The translations under genes were made by a program, and so were the position numbers. Shown here piece by piece: positions 1 through 8,300 of a stretch of 64,000 nucleotides of DNA (positions are counted from its first letter, which is position 1; each line of letters begins with the position of its first letter). Under the pieces are notes generated by a model. It made no database searches and had not been told where the DNA came from. It was given only the letters and a program-made list of their open reading frames with translations. Source of the DNA: Phocaeicola coprophilus (GTDB lineage Bacteria; Bacteroidota; Bacteroidia; Bacteroidales; Bacteroidaceae); NCBI GenBank assembly GCA_016900015.1, contig JACJJM010000006.1, positions 62,001 to 126,000 of the forward strand. Reading direction: 5' to 3'.

Positions 1-431
1 ACGACACAGCCCGCGATGCTGCGTATGCCGGCCAGGCGCACACAGTCCACGAGCCGCTGCATGTCTTCATCGCCAAACTCCGAATCGAAGCCCCCGCGCA
101 CATACAGATTGCCCTGAAGCGTGCCGTCCGTGACCGGGCCGTCGGCAAACAGCTCCGTGCAGAGGGCATAACCCGTGCCAAGCTGCGTGAGGGCCGTGAT
201 GCCGGTGATGAGTTTCTCGACCGACGCCGGCCGGTAGAGCTTCTTGTCCTGATAGGCGAACACAGGCCGGTCGTTCGTAAGGTCATACACCGCGATGCCC
301 ACTTCGGAAGCGGCGAGCGCGGGATCGCCCATCAGACGTTGCAGACGTTCGGGGAGCGGCTGGGCCGCAGTCAGGAGGGCTGCCCATAAAAAACCTGTCA
401 AGAGGGCCGCCAGACGAAAAAATGATGTCAT
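1..431 (-). CDS. dacB: D-alanyl-D-alanine carboxypeptidase, PBP4/DacB type (S13 family), partial
   Basis: The N-terminal 143 codons are present; the gene runs off the left edge. The ATG at 431 is followed by a hydrophobic signal peptide (MTSFFRLAALLTGFLWAALL, then TAAQ), so the product is exported to the periplasm. The motif YRPASVEKL is the SxxK acylation tetrad of penicillin-recognising serine enzymes and sits at the distance from the N-terminus expected for S13 carboxypeptidases. These trim the terminal D-Ala of peptidoglycan stem peptides or cleave cross-links. The later SxN and KTG motifs would lie outside the window. It starts 12 bases after the stop of the PH-domain gene, so the two are probably co-transcribed. 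Confidence 0.85.
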   Translation of the reverse strand, partial: MTSFFRLAALLTGFLWAALLTAAQPLPERLQRLMGDPALAASEVGIAVYDLTNDRPVFAYQDKKLYRPASVEKLITGITALTQLGTGYALCTELFADGPVTDGTLQGNLYVRGGFDSEFGDEDMQRLVDCVRLAGIRSIAGCV

Positions 432-443
432 AGATGTCTTGTT

Positions 444-869
444 TTAATTGGCATGTGAATGTATATCCTTGTTTATGCGCCGCTTCAGTTCCGCGACGAA
501 ATCCTCTTCCCGCACCGGCATCACGGCGACGCATTTCCCATCGCCATAGACCACCAGCAGGTAAGAAAACAAGCTGTGCCTGCCCGCCCGCAGACGGCGA
601 ATCCGCTCGACCCGGCGCAGGCCGGACAGGGGGATGTCAAGCCGGCGCGAGAAACGCCCGTGGCTGACGACGAGCCGGCCGTCAGCCGTCACGGTATAGG
701 TCGTGTGGATGATGCGCTCGACAGCGACCACCAGCAGCAGGAGTGTCAGGGCCGCGCAGAGGCCCATGCGGTGCAGGAAGGAGAAACAGACTCCCACGAC
801 GAGCACCGCGAGAAAGAGATACATCAGAAAATGTATGCGTGCGTGAAAGACTTTATCCATCGGAAACAT
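444..869 (-). CDS. PH-domain-like small membrane protein
   Basis: A 141-residue protein with two adjacent membrane segments (about residues 12-32 and 34-52, the second rich in LLLLVVAV), followed by a basic soluble domain. That domain has the pattern of bacterial PH domains (YTVTADGRLVVSHGRFSRRLDIPLSGLRRVERI), where a membrane-anchored beta-sandwich follows a transmembrane hairpin. The family match (YyaB-like bPH) comes from pattern recognition, and the function is unknown. Met4 (MDKVFHARIHF) is an equally plausible start. It lies just upstream of dacB on the same strand. Confidence 0.65.
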   Translation of the reverse strand: MFPMDKVFHARIHFLMYLFLAVLVVGVCFSFLHRMGLCAALTLLLLVVAVERIIHTTYTVTADGRLVVSHGRFSRRLDIPLSGLRRVERIRRLRAGRHSLFSYLLVVYGDGKCVAVMPVREEDFVAELKRRINKDIHSHAN

Positions 870-940
870 TGTTTGGGCCGCAAGTTACAAAATCTATGAA
901 GAAAACCAGCATGCCGCTATCAAGGAAAAGCACTTTTTAG

Positions 941-948
941 TAGCTTTG
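941..948 (+). promoter_or_regulatory. Bacteroides-type -7 box for nadB
   Basis: TAGCTTTG matches the TAnnTTTG box of the Bacteroidetes primary sigma factor and lies 25 bases before the nadB ATG. No clear TTTG -33 element is seen. Confidence 0.6.
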
Positions 949-973
949 CAGCCTGTAGATACAACAAACACCC

Positions 974-2557
974 ATGATTCACAAATACGATTATCTGGTT
1001 ATCGGCTCGGGCATCGCAGGCATGAGCTTTGCCCTGAAAGTGGCCGAAAAAGGCAAGTCCGTCGCCATCATCTGCAAGACGGAGCTGGAAGAAGCCAACA
1101 CTTACTTTGCGCAGGGAGGCATCGCCTCGGTGACCAACCTCCAAGTGGACAATTTCGAGAAACACATCCACGACACGATGGTGGCAGGCGACTGGATCAA
1201 CGACCGTGCGGCCGTGGAGATGGTCGTGCGCCGCGCGCCCTCGCAGATCGAGGAGCTCATCCGCTGGGGAGTGGAATTCGACAAAAACGAATCGGGCGAA
1301 TTTGACTTGCACCGCGAAGGCGGACACTCGGAATTCCGCATACTGCACCACAAGGACAACACGGGAGCAGAAATACAGACCAGCCTCATCCGAGCCATCC
1401 AGAGCCATCCGAACATACACATCTTCAACCATCACTTCGCCGTCGAAATCATCACCCAGCACCACCTGGGCATTATCGTCACACGCTACACGCCCGGCAT
1501 ACGCTGCTTCGGAGCATACGTGCTCAACGAAGACACCGGACACGTCGACACCTTCCTCTCACGCATCACCGTGATGGCCACAGGAGGCTGCGAAGCGGTC
1601 TACCGCAACACGACGAACCCGCTCGTGGCCACAGGCGACGGCATCGCCATGGTCTACCGCGCCAAGGGAGCTGTGAAAAACATGGAGTTCATCCAGTTCC
1701 ACCCCACGGCCCTCTTCCACCCCGGCGACCGCCCCTGCTTCCTCATCACCGAAGCCATGCGCGGCTACGGAGGCGTCCTCCGCACACTCGACGGCAAGGA
1801 ATTCATGCAGAAATATGACGAACGACTCTCGCTCGCCCCGCGCGACATTGTCGCACGCGCCATCGACAACGAGATGAAACAACGCGGCGAAGACCACGTC
1901 TATCTCGACGTCACCCACAAAGACCCCGAGGAGACGAAACGCCACTTCCCGAACATCTACCAGAAATGCCTCAGCATCGGCATCGACATCACGAAAGACT
2001 TCATCCCCGTCGCCCCCGCGGCCCACTACCTCTGCGGAGGCATCGTGGTCGACCTCGACGGCCAGTCAAGCATACGCCGCCTCTACGCCCTGGGCGAATG
2101 TTCCTGCACAGGCCTGCACGGAGGCAACCGCCTGGCGTCAAACTCGCTCATCGAGGCTGTGGTCTATGCCGACGCGGCAGCCCGCCACTCGCTCGACGTG
2201 GTCGACCGCTACGACTTCAACACCGACGTGCCCGAGTGGAACGACGAGGGGACCATCTCGACCGAAGAGCGCGTGCTCATCACGCAGAGCGCCAAGGAGG
2301 TCAACCAGATTATGGAAGCCTACGTGGGCATCGTGCGCAGCAATGTCCGCCTGACCCGCGCCTGGAACCGCCTCGACATCCTCTACGAGGAGACCGAACG
2401 CCTGTTCAAGCACAGCAAGGCCTCGCGCGAACTGTGCGAGCTGCGCAACATGATCAACGTGGGCTACCTCATCACCCGCCAAGCCATGGAGCGCAAGGAA
2501 AGCCGCGGCCTGCACTACACCATCGACTATCCGCACGCAAAGGTTGTGGAAAAATAA
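974..2557 (+). CDS. nadB: L-aspartate oxidase
   Basis: A 527-residue flavoprotein that oxidises L-aspartate to iminoaspartate, the first step of de novo NAD synthesis; in anaerobes fumarate is the usual electron acceptor. The N-terminal dinucleotide-binding motif is GSGIAGMSFAL. Further family signatures are YFAQGGIASV, HREGGHSEFRI, a second FAD segment (MATGGCEAVY), FHPTAL, the active-site segment APRDIVARAI, and the C-terminal GECSCTGLHGGNRLASNSL. Length is normal for NadB. It stands alone here; nadA and nadC are not adjacent. The ATG fits the upstream -7 box. Confidence 0.95.
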   Translation: MIHKYDYLVIGSGIAGMSFALKVAEKGKSVAIICKTELEEANTYFAQGGIASVTNLQVDNFEKHIHDTMVAGDWINDRAAVEMVVRRAPSQIEELIRWGVEFDKNESGEFDLHREGGHSEFRILHHKDNTGAEIQTSLIRAIQSHPNIHIFNHHFAVEIITQHHLGIIVTRYTPGIRCFGAYVLNEDTGHVDTFLSRITVMATGGCEAVYRNTTNPLVATGDGIAMVYRAKGAVKNMEFIQFHPTALFHPGDRPCFLITEAMRGYGGVLRTLDGKEFMQKYDERLSLAPRDIVARAIDNEMKQRGEDHVYLDVTHKDPEETKRHFPNIYQKCLSIGIDITKDFIPVAPAAHYLCGGIVVDLDGQSSIRRLYALGECSCTGLHGGNRLASNSLIEAVVYADAAARHSLDVVDRYDFNTDVPEWNDEGTISTEERVLITQSAKEVNQIMEAYVGIVRSNVRLTRAWNRLDILYEETERLFKHSKASRELCELRNMINVGYLITRQAMERKESRGLHYTIDYPHAKVVEK

Positions 2558-2650
2558 GCTCCTTTCATCTATCGCAATAATAAAATAATAAGAGGACAAA
2601 AAGGTCATGCTTGGCAAAACCGGGCATGGATAGAATCGTGAACAAAAAAC

Positions 2651-2694
2651 GCCCGCCTTCCGTCGTTCTTCATCGAATAGAACGGAAGGCGGGC
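2651..2694. terminator. Bidirectional hairpin between nadB and the PIN gene
   Basis: A 13-bp perfect stem (GCCCGCCTTCCGT with ACGGAAGGCGGGC). The minus-strand exit runs into GTTTTTTG, a good intrinsic terminator for the PIN operon. The plus-strand exit is AT-rich (TAAATATTTATTTTC), so it may also stop nadB transcription. Confidence 0.75.
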
Positions 2695-2736
2695 TAAATA
2701 TTTATTTTCTCGGATGACAAAATAGTGTTTGGATGG

Positions 2737-3168
2737 CTACAATCCCAAATCTTTTAGGAAATCATCTAACAGGATGACGTTCACTTTAGGAAACGGGATT
2801 GTGCTTAACACTCGAAAATGTGCATCTTCACTGACAATATAGTCCGCGCCTGCCACAATAGCACAATCTACAAACTTATTATCATCAGGGTCTTGTTCTA
2901 TCAAATGAAAACGGAAATAAGGGTCTTTCCGCAGCACATTAGGCGAACGCATAAATGCCTGCACGAACAAATAGGCCGCGCGTGCCGATGCTTTCTGTGT
3001 GAGGATTTCTTCATATTCGCTCATTATTTCATTTGAAACGCACCACACGAAACGCTCTTTCAAGAAAGCATCCCACAAAGGGCGGTAAACACTGTGCCTT
3101 CCAAGCATTCTCAGCAAGCAGTTGGTGTCTACCACTACCATTCTGCGTGCATCATCCTCCGTTTTCAT
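2737..3168 (-). CDS. PIN-domain RNase toxin (putative toxin-antitoxin, COG1569-like)
   Basis: A 143-residue single-domain protein. VVVDTNCLLRML carries the first acidic residue of a PIN nuclease, SNEIMSEYEEIL the second, and the DPDDNKFVDCAIVAGADYIVSED stretch the later Asp cluster that binds the metal ions. PIN toxins cleave RNA. The start overlaps the stop of the upstream small gene by four bases (ATGA), implying translational coupling. MVVVDTN, nine codons downstream, is an alternative start. The antitoxin-toxin order is the usual one. Confidence 0.8.
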   Translation of the reverse strand: MKTEDDARRMVVVDTNCLLRMLGRHSVYRPLWDAFLKERFVWCVSNEIMSEYEEILTQKASARAAYLFVQAFMRSPNVLRKDPYFRFHLIEQDPDDNKFVDCAIVAGADYIVSEDAHFRVLSTIPFPKVNVILLDDFLKDLGL

Positions 3169-3386
3169 TCTTTATAGGGTGTGCGCAGGTGCTGTCCGCT
3201 TAGTTCGTCCAACTTCTGCTGGTTCAACGTTCCGTCTTCCCAAAGCTTTTCCAGTTCCTCGTCCAGCTTGCGGGCATAGTAGTCACGAATGACACGGCTC
3301 AACTCGTCTGCCTCTTCTTGAGTTTGCATGTGGGCGAACGATTCAAGCAACGTAAGTTGCGCAGGGCTAAGTTGAATAGCTTTCAT
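3165..3386 (-). CDS. Antitoxin partner of the PIN toxin
   Basis: A 73-residue protein starting MKAIQLSPAQLTLLESFAHM. The frame remains open another 14 codons upstream, but this ATG is preceded by a strong Shine-Dalgarno sequence (AAGGAGGAAGAT), rare in this window, so it is taken as the start. It is predicted helical and acidic (HMQTQEEADELSRVIRDYYARKLDEELEKL), as expected of a small antitoxin that wraps its toxin. No DNA-binding fold was recognised with certainty, so the role rests mainly on ATGA coupling to the PIN gene. Confidence 0.7.
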   Translation of the reverse strand: MKAIQLSPAQLTLLESFAHMQTQEEADELSRVIRDYYARKLDEELEKLWEDGTLNQQKLDELSGQHLRTPYKE

Positions 3387-3417
3387 ATCTTCCTCCTTTT
3401 TAATGATTTCCGCTATG

Positions 3418-3425
3418 CAAATGTA
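3418..3425 (-). promoter_or_regulatory. -7 box for the PIN toxin-antitoxin operon
   Basis: On the minus strand the sequence reads TACATTTG (TAnnTTTG), 31 bases before the antitoxin ATG. Confidence 0.5.
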
Positions 3426-3510
3426 CACATTAGACTTTGTATGTCCAAGAGGCGCATTCCACTTTCAGCCCTTTGCCAAATAGTCTTGTACATACATCCG
3501 GTGCAAACTG

Positions 3511-3540
3511 ATGTCCGAAGAGCGTATCCGAAACGGACAT
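3511..3540. promoter_or_regulatory. Inverted repeat upstream of hsp20, possible activator site
   Basis: ATGTCCG (3511-3517) and CGGACAT (3534-3540) form a perfect 7-bp inverted repeat with 23-bp centre spacing. It ends about 120 bases before the -24 element of the putative sigma-54 promoter, where enhancer-binding activators usually bind. A related half site (ATCCG) lies between the arms. The activator role is inference. Confidence 0.4.
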
Positions 3541-3662
3541 ACAGTATTCGGGAAGTTACATTTTGTCTGTGTATAATCAATTATTATAGCCGCTGACTGC
3601 TTTTTGTCATTATTTTATGCTCATAATGGACAATCTGTCAGTTTTCGACTGCATAATCGGTT

Positions 3663-3678
3663 TGGCACACCCTTTGCA
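3663..3678 (+). promoter_or_regulatory. Putative sigma-54 (RpoN) promoter of hsp20
   Basis: TTGGCACACCCTTTGCA contains GG (3664-3665) and GC (3676-3677) separated by exactly ten bases, in the contexts TGGCAC and TTGCA that define the -24/-12 sigma-54 promoter. It would give a leader of about 70 bases. A weaker primary-sigma reading (TTTG at 3661, TACCTTAG at 3680) has a 15-base spacer and one mismatch. Confidence 0.55.
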
Positions 3679-3761
3679 CTACCTTAGGCGAGCTTCGGAA
3701 CACGAAAGGAGCCGAAGCCCGAAGAAACATTTTAGAACTTAAAAAATAGGAGATTACGACT

Positions 3762-4190
3762 ATGACACCGATGAGAAAAAATCAGAATTGGTTACCGAGT
3801 ATCTTTAATGACTTCTTCGATAACAACTGGATGGAAAAAGCTAACGCTACGGCACCTGCCATCAACGTCGTGGAAAACGACAACAACTACTGTGTCGAAC
3901 TGGCCGCGCCGGGCATGACCAAGGATGACTTCCAAGTACACCTCGACGACGACGACAACCTCGTCATCACGATGGAAAAGAAGAGCGAGAACAACGAGGA
4001 CAAGAAGGACGGACGCTACCTGCGCCGCGAATTCTCCTACTCGAAGTTCCAGCAGACGATGATTCTGCCTGACAACGTGGACAAGGAGCACATCAGCGCA
4101 CACGTCGAGCACGGCGTTCTGTCCGTTGAACTTCCTAAATTGCCGAAACAGGAAAAGACTGACAATGTGAAACGCATCGAAGTCAAATAA
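3762..4190 (+). CDS. Hsp20/alpha-crystallin family small heat-shock protein
   Basis: A 142-residue ATP-independent chaperone that holds unfolding proteins. An N-terminal arm (WLPSIFNDFFDNNW) is followed by an alpha-crystallin domain at about residues 35-130, with YCVELAAPGMTKDDFQVHLDDD, the RREFSYSKFQQTMILPDNVD stretch, and the signature AHVEHGVLSVELPK. The C-terminal tail is short and charged and has no clear IxI motif. The Shine-Dalgarno is AGGAGA. The gene has its own promoter and terminator, so it is monocistronic. See the unusual sigma-54-like promoter. Confidence 0.93.
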   Translation: MTPMRKNQNWLPSIFNDFFDNNWMEKANATAPAINVVENDNNYCVELAAPGMTKDDFQVHLDDDDNLVITMEKKSENNEDKKDGRYLRREFSYSKFQQTMILPDNVDKEHISAHVEHGVLSVELPKLPKQEKTDNVKRIEVK

Positions 4191-4205
4191 TCTTGTGAAA
4201 GCGAG

Positions 4206-4242
4206 GCCGCAATCCCGGGCCGACGGGACTGCGGCTTTTTTT
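4206..4242 (+). terminator. Rho-independent terminator of hsp20
   Basis: GCCGCA(A)TCCCG pairs with CGGGACTGCGGC and is followed by seven T residues. Confidence 0.9.
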
Positions 4243-4262
4243 GTTTCTAATCCCGACATCCT

Positions 4263-5024
4263 GTGCAAAAACCCATCATCCTGCTCAACTTCACCCATGC
4301 CTACGAAGGCATGGACTTCCTGCGCGCCATGCCCTGCCAGTGGGTCGACTGCACCCACCTGCGCGGGACGCAATGCTACTGCGACAGCGAAGGCGAACGC
4401 CGCCTGCGCGCCCTGCTGGCCCCCTACCCGCCCGAAGGCATCCACCTCATCGACTCGGGCGACTACCACTACGTCACGAAGCTGTGGACCGACAAAATCG
4501 ACCACCCCTTCTCGCTCATCGTCTTCGACCATCATCCCGACATGCAACCCCCGCTCTTCGAAGGCCTCCTCTCCTGCGGATGCTGGGTGCGCACGGTGCT
4601 CGACACGAATCCCCACGTGCAGAAAGTGTGCATCGTCGGAGCAACGGAAAAGCTGAAGCAGGAAACGGCGGGCTACGACGGACGGCTGGTCTACTTCAGC
4701 GAGCAGACCCTCCGCCTGCGTGAAGCCTGGCATGTGTTCTCGCGCCTCTGGCTCAACGAACCGGTCTACATCTCCATCGACAAGGACGTGCTCACGCCCC
4801 GCCAGGCCACGACCAACTGGGACCAAGGCTCGCTCTCGCTCGGGCAACTGGAGTCGTTCCTGCGGGTCATCCTGCGCCACGAGCGCGTCATCGGCATCGA
4901 CATCTGCGGCGAACTCCCCCTGTGCCAACCCTCCTCCCCGTCGCGGCAAACGGCCAACGAGCAGACCGACAAGGAGCTGCTGGAGTGGCTGCACAGCCAT
5001 CTGTCCGGCAGGAAAGACGGCTGA
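4263..5024 (+). CDS. Arginase/ureohydrolase-fold family protein
   Basis: A 253-residue protein with the two metal-ligand signatures of the ureohydrolase fold: LIVFDHHPDM (DxHxD-like) in the middle and YISIDKDVLTP (the SxDxD segment) further on, followed by GIDICGELPL. It therefore probably binds a binuclear metal centre. Typical arginases and agmatinases are about 300 residues with a longer N-terminus, and the family's substrate loop is not recognisable, so the substrate is unknown. The start is GTG at 4263, 20 bases after the hsp20 terminator; no better start or Shine-Dalgarno was seen. Several Cys residues (WVDCTHLRGTQCYC) are unusual. speA and argB lie 50 kb away, so no pathway link is visible. 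Confidence 0.65.
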   Translation: MQKPIILLNFTHAYEGMDFLRAMPCQWVDCTHLRGTQCYCDSEGERRLRALLAPYPPEGIHLIDSGDYHYVTKLWTDKIDHPFSLIVFDHHPDMQPPLFEGLLSCGCWVRTVLDTNPHVQKVCIVGATEKLKQETAGYDGRLVYFSEQTLRLREAWHVFSRLWLNEPVYISIDKDVLTPRQATTNWDQGSLSLGQLESFLRVILRHERVIGIDICGELPLCQPSSPSRQTANEQTDKELLEWLHSHLSGRKDG

Positions 5025-5195
5025 CGGAGTCCTTCCGTCGGCATTTTTCAAAACGTCCTCCTCCCCGTCGCAGCCGGGTGGCAGACCGCCCCGCCACACA
5101 TTCCCCACCGGGAAATATCCGATTCTAAACATTTGGTTTCCAGCCATTTTATCACCGACAGCATCAGCCTTAACTCCGCTCGGGGACAGCATTAA

Positions 5196-5235
5196 GGGCG
5201 TGCGGGGACGGCTTCCTTTCCGTCCTCGCACGCCC
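5196..5235. repeat. 22-bp-family intergenic repeat, locus A (hairpin)
   Basis: A 16-bp stem (GGGCGTGCGGGGACGG with CCGTCCTCGCACGCCC, one G-T pair) around a loop carrying CTTCCTTT. It lies in the 326-base convergent gap between the arginase-like gene and the hybrid sensor gene and carries the TTCCTTTCCG core shared with eight other loci. It may also act as a bidirectional terminator. Flanking TTAA-containing segments (CCTTAA/TTAAGG) extend the dyad. Confidence 0.65.
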
Positions 5236-5350
5236 TCCTTCGCGCACACGAGCCGCATGGGAAGCATCGGCGCATGCCTCCCATGCGGTGCGACCAGGCA
5301 GGCCGCAGGAATCTGTTTTGTATGATTTGTTTATCGACGCAGCGTTTGTC

Positions 5351-8300
5351 TCAAGCTTGCGATTGCTGCTCGTCCTTTTCGCCATCCGCCTGCATCATTC
5401 CGTAGGACGACGGAGGGACTCCAAACTGCTGCTTGAAGCATTTGCTGAAATAATACGGGTCGCTGAAGCCTACCATATAGCACACTTCGGACACAGTGTG
5501 TGTCTGCTCCTTCAGGAGTTTGGCCGCGTGCCTCAGGCGGATGAGCCGGATGTATTTGATAGGCGGGTAGCCCGTGATGCCGCTCACCTTGCTGCTCAGC
5601 GTGGTCTTCCCCAGATGCATGGCATTCGCCAAATCGTTGAGAGACAAGTCGGGGTCGGCAATACGCTGTTCGATGTAGGCATTCAGTTCGTCGAGAAAGT
5701 TCTGGTCGGATTTAGAGGTTATCAACGCATTGGCTTGAACCGACAAGTCACGGAAAAACTTGGCACGCAACTTATCGCGTTGCCCGATGAGGTTCTTGAT
5801 GCAGGCCAAGAGATATTTCATGCTAAACGGTTTCCCGATATACAGGTCAGCCCCTTGCTTCACACCCTTCAAACGCATCTCCGGCGAATCGAGTGCTGTC
5901 AACAGGACGATGGGGATATGGCTCGTGTTGAAATCTTCCTTCAGCCGGCGCGTCACTTCGAAGCCGTTCATGTCGGGCATCAGCACATCGCAAATGATGA
6001 GGTCCGGATTATACACACGGGCTTCCTCAAGGCCGGATTTTCCATCCGAGGCCACACGCACTTTAAAATACTGCCCGATGTCTTCCGCCAGGAAACGGCG
6101 TATGTCATCGTCATCGTCGATGATGAGCACACGGTGTTCATTCAGCGTGGCGGCAGAAGGCTTCGCGTCGTCTTCCGCCGGCATGGAAGGCTCGGTGTCA
6201 TCTTTCAGGAAAGAGGCTTCAGGCTTGGCGGCTTGCAGCGGGCTGGGCTTCAAGAAGTCTTTTTGCTCATACACATCGGCATGCAATGGAAGCATCACAG
6301 TAAATATCGACCCACCGCCTTCATTCTCGCTGTAAGTGATTGTGCCTTTATGCAAACTGACAAGCTCGTGCGTCAGATGCAAGCCCACGCCCACGCTGTC
6401 AGCAGAGAAACTGCTCTGCATGAAGCGGCTGAACAGCTCCCCACGCTTTTCCTTGGGTATGCCCACCCCGCTATCAGCGACACTGATTTCCAGCCTGCTT
6501 ATATCTTCACGGACATTTACCCGGAAATAAACTTTCCCGTTGGCCGGCGTGTACTTGAATGCGTTGGAGAGCAAGTTGTAGGTCACTTTGTCCACATTGC
6601 CTTTGTCAATGTACATGCTGTACGTCTCTGTCGAGGGCAAGTAGCGGAAGTCGATTTTCTTCGACTCTGCCATGTCTCTGAAGTTCAGATAGATCTCGTA
6701 GAGGAACTTCATCACGTCGGTCTCTTCGAGCGAAAGGGCCAGCTTGTTTCGCTGCATCTTGCGAAATTCCAGCAACTGGTCGGTGAGCCTCAACAAGCGT
6801 ACCGTGTTTTTTTCCATAATCTTCAGGGACGGCAAGAGTTCGCGGGGTATCTTTTGCTTCATTTCGGCCAAGCGTTCCAAAGCGCCCCGAATCAGCGTCA
6901 GCGGCGTGCGATATTCATGCGAGATGTTCGTGAAGAACATCAATTTATACTCCGTCAACTGTTTCTCCACTTCTATCCGGTTGCGCAAGACATTGAACTT
7001 ATGCATCGTGCGCAGCGAAAGGCCGACAATCAAAAGCAAGAGGAAAAAATAAACGGCATAAGCGGCCGTGGTCTGATAGAAAGGCGGACGAATGACAATG
7101 TCGAGCACCGTCTCTTTCCCTCCGGCCATATCAGTCGCCCCCTTGCAGGCTCTCACCCGCAGGGTGTAATTGCCAGGAGGCAGATTGCGATACATAGCAA
7201 AGTTTTGCGCAGAAGGAGCATTCCACGCTTCGTCGTAGTTCTCCAGCTTATAAGTATAGTTTGCCTCGTTTTCCGGCGAATAATTAAACGTGGAGAAATA
7301 GACTGTAAACGAGTTTTGCTTATGCCCCAAGCGGATTTTGTCCGTATAAGCTATATCATTGGAAAGCAGCGAACCGGGCATGTCCGGACGTATCTCGGCT
7401 CCATTTACATGCAGGGAAGTCAAGGTCACTCCCCCAAAACTATCGAGCGCACGGGTGGACTTCACCGCAAGAGGGTCAAACACGATCAATCCATAATTGG
7501 AACCAAACAGCAAGTTTCCGTCAGGCAAAAGGCAACCGCTATTCTCCGTGTAGACATTGCCAAGTTCATAGGCTGAAAAGAAGTAATTCCGGAAAGAACG
7601 TTCCGGAAGGATGAAGCAGGAAATGCCATATTCAGTAGAAATCCAGAAATGACCGTCGCGGTCTTCGAGGATGGACTGTACGATGTCATTCACCAGTCCG
7701 TCATTCGTGTTATAGTGTTCAAATCTTATTTGCTTCAAGTCTGCTCCGGGATGGCATACGCAGAGCCCCGCTCCGGCAGTGCCCAGCCACATACGGCCTG
7801 CCCGGTCTTTGTAGATGCACCGGACTTCATTGCTCTTCATCGTTTCGTTCCGGCTACTGAATTCCCAGACTTTATCCAACTCAGCACTCAACACATAGAC
7901 ACCGTCACTCGTCCCAGCCCAGATGCGTCCGTAATCATCCTCGGCTATCGCGCGCACCTGGCGCTGCCCATAAGCTTTCGTAAGAAAATGCCGAAACGTG
8001 TATGAGCCATCCTGCTGCGGAATGGCCAAGTCAAGCCCGCCACCAAACGTGCCCACCCACATGCGCCGCTTGCTGTCACAATAGAGGCTGAAGATGTGGT
8101 CGAACGACAATGCCGTCGTATCGTTTTTGTTCCTCTTATACCACACGCCGTCGATGCAAAGCCCGTTGCCCCGACTGCCCAACCATAATTTGCCATTGCT
8201 ATCTTCCGCCACAGCATAAATGTTGGAGTGAGCAAAGTGTTCCCTATGCCGGACCTCGAAACTCTTATCATAGGCAAAAAGGTCCCCGCTGCGCGTACTC

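Noticed and set aside
3792-5267. A 491-codon minus-strand open frame
   Set aside because: It spans hsp20, its terminator and the arginase-like gene in antisense, so it cannot be a real gene.
5288-7576. A 762-codon plus-strand open frame
   Set aside because: It lies wholly opposite the hybrid two-component gene, whose minus-strand translation shows complete, ordered domains. The plus-strand product has no recognisable fold and is a shadow of GC-rich codon usage.
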